Of a stretch of 55,736 bases of DNA, positions 9,670 through 17,354 are shown in pieces. The stretch is from Devosia sp. Root413D1 (GTDB taxonomy: Bacteria > Pseudomonadota > Alphaproteobacteria > Rhizobiales > Devosiaceae), in contig NZ_LMEA01000014.1 in NCBI RefSeq assembly GCF_001425235.1, forward strand, positions 177,195 through 232,930. Direction: 5' to 3'. Below the pieces are notes generated by a model. That model was not told the DNA's origin. It did not search any database and was given only the letters and a program-made list of their open reading frames with translations. Numbering within the stretch: position 1 is the first letter of the stretch; the number at the start of each line of letters is the position of its first letter. The position numbers and the translations under genes were made by a program.

Positions 9670-11216
9670 GCGGCGCCGGCACGGTCCTCATTGTCGACGA
9701 CTCCGCCATGGTGCGGACCAAGCTCAGCAAGGCCGTCGAGGCGCTGGGCTATGCGGCCGAAGCCGTGGGCAGTGGCGCCGAAGCACTGAAGCGGCTGGGC
9801 GGCGCGGCCTTCGACGTGGTGCTGCTCGATATCGTGATGCCGGAGATGGATGGCTTCGAGGTGCTGAAAGCGCTGAAGGCCTCAACCCGCACCCGCGACC
9901 TGCCGGTGATCGTCATTTCGGCGCTCGATGAAGAGATGAGCAGCGTGGTCAAGGCGATCGAGCTCGGCGCCGAGGATTTTCTGCCCAAGGATTTCGAGGT
10001 GGCGCTGCTCAGGGCGCGGCTTTCGACCTCGGTCGAAAAGAAGCGGCTGCGCGACAACGAGAAGGAATACCTGCGCGAGGTGACCAAGCTCACCCGCGCT
10101 GCGTCGACGCTGGAACTGGGCAAGTTCAACCCGGAAAAACTGGGGATTAACGAGGTCGCGGCGCGGGGCGACGGGCTCGGCACGCTCGCCAAGGTGTTCT
10201 CCACCATGGCGCAGAGCGTCTACGAGCGGGAACGCAAGCTCCGCCAGAGCATCCGGACGTTTCGCGGTGCGCTGATCCTCATCGCCTGCGGGGTGCTCTG
10301 GGGACTGGTGGTGCCGCTGGCCAAGCTCGCGTCGGAAGTCGAGGCGCACCCGGTAGGTCTCGCCATCCTGATCGATACGCTGGGGGCCGTGCTCTGCATC
10401 GGCATCAGCCTCAAACGCGGCACGCTGCCGAAACTGTCGAGCCTCGGGCGCGGCGATATCAGCTTCATCGTGCTGTTCGCGCTGCTCAGCGCAGTGCTGA
10501 ACCAGGTGCTGGTCTACTGGATGGCGAGCCAGCTGCCGGCCTTCATCGTCTCGATCGTCATCGTGCTCGAAGGCTTCATCGTCTTTCTGTTCGCCGCGCT
10601 CATGCGCACGGAGGTCGCGAGCCTCAAGCGCTTCGCCGGCCTCGGCCTTGGCCTCGTCGGGATCATCGTGATCCTGTTGTTCGGCATGCCGGTGAACATC
10701 GCCGCCAACTGGCTCTGGGTCGGCCTCGCCCTGCTCATTCCGGTGACCTATGCCGCCGAGGATCTGTTCATCGCCGAGCGGCGGCCGGCCAGGATCGACA
10801 CCATCGCCCTGTTCGGCCTGGTGCAGGTCGTCTCGGTCGCAACGCTGATCCCGATCGCCTTCGTGACCAATGATTTCGTGCCGTTCGAACAGTTGAGCGG
10901 CCAGACCGGCATCATCGTGCTGCTGATGGCGGTGGCCTCGAACGCGGCGATGCTGCTGTTCATGTGGCTGATCAAGACCACCGGCGCGGTGTTCGGCAGC
11001 CAGACCGCCTATGCCGGCACCGCTGCCGGTATCGGCTGGAGCATGCTGCTGCTGGGCGAGGCCGTGCCGCTGTTGACCTGGGGCGCGCTGGCGCTGGTCT
11101 TCCTCGGCCTGCTGCTGGTCGAGCCCAAGCAGGAAGCCGAAGCCGAACCGCCGGTGCTCGACGAGCCGGAGGATGAAGGACCGGTGGCCGTGGCCGTGCA
11201 GTCAGCGGCGGAGTAG
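9666..11216 (+). CDS. Receiver domain fused to EamA (DMT) transporter via HAMP-like linker
   Basis: One continuous frame of 516 residues joins a response-regulator receiver (about 1-125, phospho-acceptor Asp55 in LLDIVMPEMDG, conserved lysine in FLPKDF) to a ten-helix EamA/DMT-superfamily permease (about residue 200 onward). Between them is a charged helical linker. Its part at about 168-190 (GLGTLAKVFSTMAQSVYER) resembles the second half of a HAMP or signalling helix. The acidic tail is cytoplasmic. The ATG at 9666 overlaps the Hpt stop, and the upstream frame extension is out-of-frame Hpt sequence. It is likely a metabolite transporter gated directly by phosphorelay (inference). The substrate is unknown. 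No frameshift or second start suggests two separate proteins. Confidence 0.9.
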   Translation: MSGAGTVLIVDDSAMVRTKLSKAVEALGYAAEAVGSGAEALKRLGGAAFDVVLLDIVMPEMDGFEVLKALKASTRTRDLPVIVISALDEEMSSVVKAIELGAEDFLPKDFEVALLRARLSTSVEKKRLRDNEKEYLREVTKLTRAASTLELGKFNPEKLGINEVAARGDGLGTLAKVFSTMAQSVYERERKLRQSIRTFRGALILIACGVLWGLVVPLAKLASEVEAHPVGLAILIDTLGAVLCIGISLKRGTLPKLSSLGRGDISFIVLFALLSAVLNQVLVYWMASQLPAFIVSIVIVLEGFIVFLFAALMRTEVASLKRFAGLGLGLVGIIVILLFGMPVNIAANWLWVGLALLIPVTYAAEDLFIAERRPARIDTIALFGLVQVVSVATLIPIAFVTNDFVPFEQLSGQTGIIVLLMAVASNAAMLLFMWLIKTTGAVFGSQTAYAGTAAGIGWSMLLLGEAVPLLTWGALALVFLGLLLVEPKQEAEAEPPVLDEPEDEGPVAVAVQSAAE

Positions 11217-11242
11217 GGGCGGCTCACCGCGACCAGCAGTTG

Positions 11243-11400
11243 GCGGCCCTCTCCCGTTTACGGGGGAGGGGGGACCAGCCGACAGGCTGGTGGGAGGGGG
11301 GTGCCACAAACTCTGGCCTCTGCCCCATCTGCTTACGATCAGTGCGTGGGGCCCCCCTCCCACCACGCTTTCGCGTGGTCCCCCCTCCCCCGCAAGCGCA
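11243..11400. repeat. Palindromic repeat, family A (large copy)
   Basis: Imperfect palindrome of about 158 bases. G-rich run, GGACCAGCC and GGCTGGTGGGAGGGGG on the left pair with CCCCCCTCCCACCACGC and GCGTGGTCCCC on the right. Same architecture as 5911-6040. Confidence 0.75.
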
Positions 11401-11596
11401 GGGCTATCGCATATGGAGCACTGACAGTAGTTGGATGGCCTTCTCCCCTTGTGGGAGAAGGTGGCCGAAGGCCGGCGTCGCTTCGCTCCGGCCGCGCTAC
11501 ACTTCGTTGCGCGGACCCCTCATCCGCCCTTCGGGCACCTTCTCCCACAAGGGGAGAAGGCTAGAGGTGCCCATCCGCCATATGCGATAGCCCTGC
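11398..11596. repeat. 19-base perfect inverted repeat flanking a family D element
   Basis: The arms at 11398-11416 and 11578-11596 are perfect reverse complements and are separated by 161 bases. This is the arrangement expected of terminal inverted repeats of a small non-coding mobile element, or of a larger hairpin. No coding sequence lies between them, and no target duplication is obvious. Confidence 0.75.
11439..11560. repeat. Palindromic repeat, family D
   Basis: Perfect 25-base inverted repeat (11439-11463 and 11536-11560) built from CCTTCTCCCCTTGTGGG and its complement. Each arm also folds on itself. A possible partial arm is visible near 55622 (CCTTCTCCCCTTG). Confidence 0.8.
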
Positions 11597-11650
11597 CCGC
11601 AAGCGGGAGAGGGTGCGCCGACTGCGAGCTTGGGTGAATGTTAAGAGCGA

Positions 11651-13042
11651 CTACAGCAACCGCTGCAACACCGCAAAACTCCCCTCATCCATCTGCGCGA
11701 CGTTGAAGCGCATGAAGTTGCCGGCGGTTTGGGCGGCGCTGAAGGCGTTGCCGGGGGCCAGCACCATGCCCTCGGCCAGGGCGGCGCGGGCGAGTTCGGC
11801 GCTGTCGCGACCGTCGGGCAGTTCGCACCAGAGGAACATGCCGGCGCGCGGCTCGAGCCAGGGGGTGATGCCGAGTTCGCCGAGCCGCTCGCCGACGCTG
11901 CGACGGGCCCGCTCCAGCCGGGTGCGCAGGGCCTCGGCATGGCGGTGGAAGCGGCCGTCGCTGAGGACGTTCAGCACCAGTTCCTCGTTGAGCCGGGCGC
12001 CGCCGAACATGGTGGCGATCTTCAGCTCGATCAGCGGCTCAAGCCAGTCGCGCTTCACGGCGATGAAGCCGCACCGCACCGAGGCGGAGAGGGTCTTGGA
12101 GAAGCTGCCGATCTGGATCACCCGGTCGAGCCCGTCGAAGCCGGCGAGGCGCGGCGCCGGGCTGTGCTCGAAATCAGCGAAGATATCGTCCTCGATGATG
12201 GTGAGCCCATGCTGGTCGGCGAGCTTCAGCACGCGATGCGCGGTCGTCGGCGAGAGTGTCGCGCCGGTGGGGTTATGGATGGCCGAATTGGTGATGTAGA
12301 GCCGCGGCTTCTCCGCCACGAGCGTCGCGGCGAAGGCCTCGATATCGGGTCCGTTGGGCGTATAGGGCACGCTGACGACGCGCACCCGATGGGCGCGCAG
12401 CAGCGCCTGGAAGTTGAAGTAGCAGGGATCGTCGACCAGCACGGTATCGCCCGGCTCGAGCAGGAAGCGGCAGATCAGGTCGATGGCCTGGGTACCGCTT
12501 TCGGTGAGGACGATCTGGTCGGGCGCCGCCTCGACGCCACGCTCGCCCAGCCTTCGGCTGATCAGCTGGCGCAGCGGCGGAAGCCCGAGCGGCGCGCCGT
12601 AGTTGGTGAGAGTATCGACGCTGGCGCGGGAGGCGGTGCGCAGGGCTTTCCGGAGGCTCTGTTCGGCCATCCAGGCGGCGGGCAGCCAGCCGCAGCCGGG
12701 TTTTGGCGCCGTATCGTCGGCCTCGAGCGATTGGCGCGAGACCCAGAGCGGGTCGATGGCGCGATCGAGCTTCGGCCCCACCGCCGAGAGCTGCATCGGC
12801 GCCAGTTGCGGGGCGACGTAAAAGCCCGAACCGGGGCGCGAGACAAGCACCCCCTCGGCCACCAGCCGGCTATAGGCCTCGACCACCGTCGAGACCGAGA
12901 CCTCGGAGGATTTCGCCAGCGCCCGCACCGAGGGCAGCCGGGCGCCGGCGACGAGGCTGCGCGCGGCAATGCGGGCGCGCATGGTCGCCATGAGGTGTTC
13001 GATCCGGCTTGGTGGAGCAGATTGTGCTGTATCCGTTAACAT
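11651..13042 (-). CDS. MocR-type transcriptional regulator (GntR HTH + aminotransferase-like domain)
   Basis: 463 residues. The N-terminal GntR winged helix-turn-helix (about 15-85, with LPSVRALAKSSEVSVSTVV and SRPGSGFYV) is followed by a fold-type I aminotransferase domain. Its PLP-binding lysine lies in IGSFSKTLSASVRCGF. Members of this class sense PLP or amino compounds and often control a divergently transcribed neighbour. Here that neighbour is the EamA exporter gene at 13190. The start at 13042 gives the normal MocR length; the frame continues upstream for about 1 kb but has no domain content there. No clear ribosome site; an alternative ATG lies 17 codons in. Confidence 0.9.
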   Translation of the reverse strand: MLTDTAQSAPPSRIEHLMATMRARIAARSLVAGARLPSVRALAKSSEVSVSTVVEAYSRLVAEGVLVSRPGSGFYVAPQLAPMQLSAVGPKLDRAIDPLWVSRQSLEADDTAPKPGCGWLPAAWMAEQSLRKALRTASRASVDTLTNYGAPLGLPPLRQLISRRLGERGVEAAPDQIVLTESGTQAIDLICRFLLEPGDTVLVDDPCYFNFQALLRAHRVRVVSVPYTPNGPDIEAFAATLVAEKPRLYITNSAIHNPTGATLSPTTAHRVLKLADQHGLTIIEDDIFADFEHSPAPRLAGFDGLDRVIQIGSFSKTLSASVRCGFIAVKRDWLEPLIELKIATMFGGARLNEELVLNVLSDGRFHRHAEALRTRLERARRSVGERLGELGITPWLEPRAGMFLWCELPDGRDSAELARAALAEGMVLAPGNAFSAAQTAGNFMRFNVAQMDEGSFAVLQRLL

Positions 13043-13130
13043 AACAGTTTGCTCGGACTGTACTGGACTGTAGCTGGCGCGGCTGGCGTCGGCAACCGAT
13101 AAGGCGGCGGGGAAGGTTGTTGGTTTTGTC

Positions 13131-13174
13131 GCGCTTTCGAACCGGAAAAGTCTGCAACTTTTCCTGAAAGCGCT
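13131..13174. repeat. Palindromic repeat, family C (copy 1)
   Basis: A 44-base interrupted palindrome with outer GCGCTTTC and GAAAGCGC arms and inner GGAAAAGT and ACTTTTCC arms. It sits in the divergent promoter region between the MocR regulator and EamA genes. An inverted copy is at 15788-15831. It resembles small palindromes seen in intergenic regions of Hyphomicrobiales genomes. Confidence 0.85.
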
Positions 13175-13189
13175 CCGCGGGAGTGCGCC

Positions 13190-14053
13190 ATGGACCGGTC
13201 GACGAGCGGTTGGATCAACGGATTGATCGGGGTGATCATCTTTTCGGGCTCGCTGCCGGCGACCCGGCTCGCCGTCGCGGCCTTCGATCCGGTATTCCTC
13301 ACCGTCGCCCGCGCCGGCATTGCCGGGCTGCTCGGGCTCGGCCTGCTGCTGGTGTTCCGACAACCGCGGCCAAAGGCGAGCGACCTGCTGTCGCTGGTGA
13401 TCGTTTCCTTCGGGGTAGTGGTCGGCTTTCCGCTGCTGACGGCGCTGGCGCTGCAGCACGTCACCTCGGCGCATTCCATCGTCTTTATCGGGCTGTTGCC
13501 GCTCTCGACCGCGATCTTCGGGGTGATCCGTGGCGGCGAGCGGCCGAAACCCGCCTTCTGGGCCTTCTCGCTCGCCGGCAGCGCGCTGGTCGCCGGCTTC
13601 GCGCTGGCGCAGGGCGGCGAGGCCTCGCCGCTCGGCGATGGGCTGATGCTGGCGGCGATCATCGTCTGCGGGCTCGGTTACGCCGAGGGGGCGAAGCTGT
13701 CGCGCACACTGGGCGGCTGGCAGGTGATCTCGTGGGCGCTGGTGCTGTCGCTGCCACTGATGGCGGTGCTGACGGTGGTTTACTGGCCCCAGTCGTTCGC
13801 CGCGGTCAGTCTGCCGGCCTGGCTCAGCCTCGGCTACGTGTCGCTGTTCAGCATGCTGATCGGGTTCGTGTTCTGGTATCGCGGCCTGGCGCAGGGCGGC
13901 ATCGCGGCCGTGGGGCAACTGCAATTGCTGCAGCCGTTCTTCGGGCTGGCGCTGGCGGCAAGCCTCTTGGGCGAGACGGTGACGCCGGCGATGCTGCTGG
14001 TGACTGTGGCGGTGATCGGCTGCGTCGCGGGGGCGCGGCGGTTTGCGAAGTAG
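13190..14053 (+). CDS. EamA/DMT family transporter
   Basis: Inner-membrane protein of 287 residues with about ten membrane segments in two EamA repeats (residues about 8-140 and 150-285). Likely exports an amino acid or related metabolite. The divergent MocR gene (start 13042) suggests regulation by amino-compound signals through the 147-base shared upstream region. That region also contains a family C palindrome, so the promoter space is tight. The ATG at 13190 is the first start and the hydrophobic region begins near residue 8. Confidence 0.88.
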   Translation: MDRSTSGWINGLIGVIIFSGSLPATRLAVAAFDPVFLTVARAGIAGLLGLGLLLVFRQPRPKASDLLSLVIVSFGVVVGFPLLTALALQHVTSAHSIVFIGLLPLSTAIFGVIRGGERPKPAFWAFSLAGSALVAGFALAQGGEASPLGDGLMLAAIIVCGLGYAEGAKLSRTLGGWQVISWALVLSLPLMAVLTVVYWPQSFAAVSLPAWLSLGYVSLFSMLIGFVFWYRGLAQGGIAAVGQLQLLQPFFGLALAASLLGETVTPAMLLVTVAVIGCVAGARRFAK

Positions 14054-14098
14054 GTTTGAGCGTGGGTGCCCCACGCGCTGAACCGCACCCAGCCGCCC

Positions 14099-15319
14099 TC
14101 ACCCCCGCATCTTGCGCTCCAGCAGCCGCCGCTCCGCCTCGAGCCGCACCAACGGCAACGCCCTGGCATAAGCCGCCTGCGCCTCCGCCCCGCGCCCCAA
14201 CCGATTGAGCAGGTCAGCGCGCGCCGCGTGCAGCGGCCAGTAGCCGTCGAGCGTGCCGGCGGCGGCCAGGGCTTCGACCAGCTGCAGCGCCCGCTCCGGG
14301 CCATCGACCATCGATAAAGCCGCGGCGGCGTTGAGCTCGACCACCGGAGAGGGCTGCAGCCGCAGCAGCACCTGGTAAAGCCCCGAGATCTGTGGCCAGT
14401 CGGTTGCGGCAAAGTTTGGGGCCTCGGCATGGAGCGCCGCAATCGCCGCCTGCACGCCATAGGGGCCGATGCGGCCGGGCTGCGCCAGGGCGCGTTCGAC
14501 CAGCGCCTTGCCTTCGCCGATGGCAGCCCGATCCCAGCGCGTCCGATCCTGCTCCTCGAGCAGCAGCAATTCGCCGGCGCCGTCGCTGCGGCCGCCAAGC
14601 CGCGCCGCGTGCAGCAGCATCAGCGCCAGGAGGCCGGCGATTTCAGGCTCGCCCGGCAGCAACTGGTCGAGCAGCCGGCAGAGCCTTATCGCCTCGGCGC
14701 AGAGTTCTGGCCGGGTGCTCGCCGTGCCGGCGCTCGGCGCATAGCCCTCGGTGAACGCCAGGTAGACCACCGCCAGCACCCCGGCGAGCCGTTCGGCGAG
14801 GTGCTCGCGATCCGGCACCTGATAGGGAATGGCGGCTTCGCGGATCTTCGATTTGGCGCGCACCAGGCGCTGCGCCATGGTTTCCTCGCTGACGAGGAAG
14901 ATGCTGGCCACCGCCGAGGTCGCGAGCCCGCAGACGGTGCGCAGGGTCAGCGCCACCCGGGTTTCGAGCGCCAGCGCCGGGTGGCAGCAGGTGAAGATCA
15001 GCCGCAGCCGGTCATCCTCGATGTCCTCGGCATCCGGTTGCGGTGCGACTGCGGTTTCGGCGGCCAGCACCTTCAGTTTGCCGCGCAGCGAAATGCGTCG
15101 CCTGAGACGGTCGATGGCCTTGTGCCGGCCGGTATTGACCAGCCAGGCACGCGGATTGTCGGGCAGGCCGGTCTGCGGCCAGCGGGTCAGCGCCGCCTCG
15201 AACGCATCCTGCGCGCCTTCTTCGGCGAGCTCGAAATCGCCGACAAGGCGGATGAGAGTGGCGAGCACTCTCCCCGCCTCGTGGCGATAGACCGTTTCGA
15301 TGGCCGCCCGGTCGAGCAT
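14099..15319 (-). CDS. ECF RNA polymerase sigma factor with C-terminal extension (ECF42-like)
   Basis: 406 residues. The sigma2 region begins near residue 15 (GDFELAEEGAQDAFEAAL), sigma4 lies at about 105-165 (LRTVCGLATSAVASIFLVSEETMAQRL is the helix-turn-helix part), and a long alpha-helical tail (about 190-400) looks like repeated helix pairs. This architecture, and the DGPF-protein gene 8 bases upstream in the same direction, match the ECF42 group, which lacks an ordinary anti-sigma factor and uses the C-terminal extension for control. Targets cannot be read here. The start at 15319 places sigma2 at the usual distance. Confidence 0.88.
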   Translation of the reverse strand: MLDRAAIETVYRHEAGRVLATLIRLVGDFELAEEGAQDAFEAALTRWPQTGLPDNPRAWLVNTGRHKAIDRLRRRISLRGKLKVLAAETAVAPQPDAEDIEDDRLRLIFTCCHPALALETRVALTLRTVCGLATSAVASIFLVSEETMAQRLVRAKSKIREAAIPYQVPDREHLAERLAGVLAVVYLAFTEGYAPSAGTASTRPELCAEAIRLCRLLDQLLPGEPEIAGLLALMLLHAARLGGRSDGAGELLLLEEQDRTRWDRAAIGEGKALVERALAQPGRIGPYGVQAAIAALHAEAPNFAATDWPQISGLYQVLLRLQPSPVVELNAAAALSMVDGPERALQLVEALAAAGTLDGYWPLHAARADLLNRLGRGAEAQAAYARALPLVRLEAERRLLERKMRG

Positions 15320-15327
15320 GCACGCAC

Positions 15328-15684
15328 TCAGTACATGCGCGACAAGCTGTCGATCGGCCGGACTTCGACCGCGCCGGCGCTGAACGGAATTTTGCCGGCA
15401 ATCGCCAGCGCTTCGTCGAGATCGCTGGCCTCGACAATGTAATAGCCGCTCAGCTGCTCGCGGGTTTCGGCGAACGGCCCGTCGGTGGTGAGCGACTTGC
15501 CGTCGCCGCGGCGGATGGTGGTCGCGGTGCTGGACGGCTTCAGCTTGTCGCCGCCCTTCAGGTGTCCACTCTTGACGATATCCTGGGTGAAGCGCGCATA
15601 GGCCTCGCCCATGGCCTTGCCCTGTTCCGCCGTCGCCGCGCCCATCGCCGCTTCGTCGCCGTAGATCATCAGCAGGTACTGCAT
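15328..15684 (-). CDS. DGPF/YCII-family protein linked to the ECF sigma factor
   Basis: 118 residues of the YCII-related (DGPF) fold, a dimeric alpha-beta barrel of uncertain chemistry. Typical features are the N-terminal MQYLLMIYGDE, the TTDGPFAETREQLSGYYIV motif and the C-terminal GAVEVRPI. ATG at 15684 is preferred because GGAG lies 8 bases upstream; an ATG at 15696 would add four residues without a ribosome site. It is the first gene of a two-gene unit with the ECF sigma factor. DGPF proteins are the standard genomic partners of ECF42 factors, although their role is unresolved. Confidence 0.88.
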   Translation of the reverse strand: MQYLLMIYGDEAAMGAATAEQGKAMGEAYARFTQDIVKSGHLKGGDKLKPSSTATTIRRGDGKSLTTDGPFAETREQLSGYYIVEASDLDEALAIAGKIPFSAGAVEVRPIDSLSRMY

Positions 15685-15787
15685 TGTCATCTCCATATGC
15701 TGGCAGTTGCTACCGGCGATCGGTCGAACGGAGGTCAGGCGAGATCGACAGGCGAGCCGGAATTATTTCGGAGGCGCCTTTCGGCTG

Positions 15788-15831
15788 GAGCGCTTTCAGG
15801 AAAAGTTGCAGACTTTTCCGGTTCGAAAGCG
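15788..15831. repeat. Palindromic repeat, family C (copy 2)
   Basis: Inverted copy of the 13131-13174 element, nearly identical over 44 bases. It lies between the DGPF gene (start 15684) and the 3' end of the amino-acid ABC operon (15847), a plausible place for a transcription-ending hairpin. Confidence 0.85.
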
Positions 15832-15846
15832 AAGCGGCGAAACGCT

Positions 15847-16590
15847 CTAGCCCGAGAGACTGGCGACGAACTGCTTGGTGCGCTCCTTTTGCGGGGCACG
15901 GAACAGGCTTTGCGCCGGGCCGGCTTCCACCACTTCGCCGCGGTCGAGGAACACCACGTCCGAGGCTATGGTCGAGGCGAGGCGCAGGTCGTGGGTGGCC
16001 ATCAGCATAGTGGTGCCCTCGCGCGCCAGCTGGGCCAGCACTTCGACCACCTCGCCGGCGAGTTCGGGATCGAGCGCCGAGGTCGGCTCGTCGCAGAGCA
16101 GCACTTCGGGCGATGGCGCCAGCGCCCGGGCGATGGCGGTGCGCTGCTGCTGGCCGCCAGAGAGGTTGGCCGGCCAGGCTTCGGCTTTCGCCGCCATCCC
16201 GACCTTGTCGAGCAGCGCCCGGGCATGGGCGCGCGCCTCGTTGCGCGGCCAGCGCAGCACCGTGACCAGCCCTTCCATGACGTTCTCCTCGACCGTCAGG
16301 TGGGGGAACAGCTGGAAGTTCTGGAACACCATGCCGGTCGAGCGTCGCATGGTGAGGATCTCGGCCCGCGAGTGGTGCGAGCCGGCGCCGAATTCGAGGC
16401 GGTTGGCGCCGACCGTGACGCTGCCCGATTGCGGCAGCTCGAGCAGGTTGACGCAGCGCAGCAGCGTGCTCTTGCCGCTGCCGGAGGGGCCGATCAGCGC
16501 GGTGACGCTGCGCTCCGGCACCCGCACGGAGACGCCGCGCAGCACCTCGACATCGGCGAACTGCTTGTGGATGGCCTCGAGCGCGATCAT
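15847..16590 (-). CDS. Polar amino-acid ABC transporter ATP-binding protein
   Basis: 247-residue ATPase of the GlnQ/HisP type. Walker A is GPSGSGKST near residue 33, the signature is NLSGGQQQR near 143, Walker B is VLLCDEPTSALDPE, and the switch His is in ATHDLR. It energises the permease encoded just upstream; its ATG overlaps that gene's stop by four bases (ATGA). Last gene of a three-gene operon: binding protein, permease, ATPase. Confidence 0.94.
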   Translation of the reverse strand: MIALEAIHKQFADVEVLRGVSVRVPERSVTALIGPSGSGKSTLLRCVNLLELPQSGSVTVGANRLEFGAGSHHSRAEILTMRRSTGMVFQNFQLFPHLTVEENVMEGLVTVLRWPRNEARAHARALLDKVGMAAKAEAWPANLSGGQQQRTAIARALAPSPEVLLCDEPTSALDPELAGEVVEVLAQLAREGTTMLMATHDLRLASTIASDVVFLDRGEVVEAGPAQSLFRAPQKERTKQFVASLSG

Positions 16591-17282
16591 GACGCGGCTC
16601 CAATGAAGCCGCCGTAACGCGCCAGGCGCTTTTCGAGCCGGCCCTGCAGCATCGACAGGAGCGAGCTGACCGCCAGGTAGATCAGCGCCACTTCGACATA
16701 GAGGATCAGCGGTTCATAGGTGGTCGCGACGATGCGCTGGCCGGCGCGGAACAGCTCGGGCACGGTGATGGCGGCGGCGAGCGAGGTATCCTTGATCAGC
16801 GAAATGAAGGTGTTGGAAAGCGGCGGCACGGCGACGCGGCCAGCCTGCGGCACGATGATGCGGCGCATCGCCTGCGTCCAGGTCATGCCGATGGAGAACG
16901 AGGCTTCCCACTGCCCCTTGGGCACCGAGATCAGCGTGGCGCGGATGATCTCGGAAGTGTAAGCGCCGACATTCAGGGTGAAGCCGATAAGCGCCGCGGG
17001 GAACGCATCGAGCGTGATGCCGACGCTGGGCAGCCCGTAAAAGATCAGGAATAGCTGCACCAGCAGCGGCGTGCCGCGGATGATCCAGACATAAAAGCGG
17101 ATCAGCGCCGCGAACGGCCAGGGCGCGAACAGCCGGACCAGTGCAGCCCCGAAGCCGACGGCAAGGCCGAAGGCGAAGCTCAGGAGCGTCAGCGGTACGG
17201 TGAACAGCAGGCAGGCCCAGAGGAGCGAGGGCAGCGACTCGAGCATCAGGTTCAGCCAGGGCGGCACTTCCCAAAAGATCAT
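16587..17282 (-). CDS. Polar amino-acid ABC transporter permease
   Basis: 231-residue HisM/GlnP-type permease with about five membrane segments and the conserved loop TWTQAMRRIIVPQAGRVAVP near residues 135-155. ATG at 17282 is chosen because GGGGGACG precedes it at good spacing. A longer frame to 17336 would run through the hairpin at 17303-17332. Only one permease gene is present, so it probably works as a homodimer. Confidence 0.93.
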   Translation of the reverse strand: MIFWEVPPWLNLMLESLPSLLWACLLFTVPLTLLSFAFGLAVGFGAALVRLFAPWPFAALIRFYVWIIRGTPLLVQLFLIFYGLPSVGITLDAFPAALIGFTLNVGAYTSEIIRATLISVPKGQWEASFSIGMTWTQAMRRIIVPQAGRVAVPPLSNTFISLIKDTSLAAAITVPELFRAGQRIVATTYEPLILYVEVALIYLAVSSLLSMLQGRLEKRLARYGGFIGAAS

Positions 17283-17302
17283 CGCACGTCCCCCAAAAGA
17301 GA

Positions 17303-17332
17303 ATGGATCGGCCTCGTTCAAGGCCGATCCAT
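17303..17332 (-). terminator. Intra-operon hairpin between binding-protein and permease genes
   Basis: A perfect 12-base stem with a 6-base loop (TGGATCGGCCT paired with AGGCCGATCCA, extended by one A-T pair). On the minus strand it is followed by TTCTCTTTT. This resembles a leaky intrinsic terminator or an mRNA-stabilising stem. It lies between a binding-protein gene, which needs high expression, and the membrane components, which need less. Confidence 0.7.
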
Positions 17333-17354
17333 ACAATAGCTGGCAGTTGCTCGA

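Larger units (their letters stand above)
11217..11650. other. 434-base intergenic block of nested palindromes
   Basis: No gene. The block is filled by at least three layers of inverted repeats. The outermost short arms (near 11247 and 11593) resemble each other. Inside them are a family A element and a 19-base inverted repeat that encloses a family D hairpin. It looks like repeats inserted into repeats. It separates the convergently oriented receiver-transporter gene and MocR regulator gene. Confidence 0.75.

Noticed and set aside
13043-14074. N-terminal extension of the MocR regulator
   Set aside because: The upstream frame is antisense to the EamA gene and contains the family C repeat; the HTH domain begins right after 13042.
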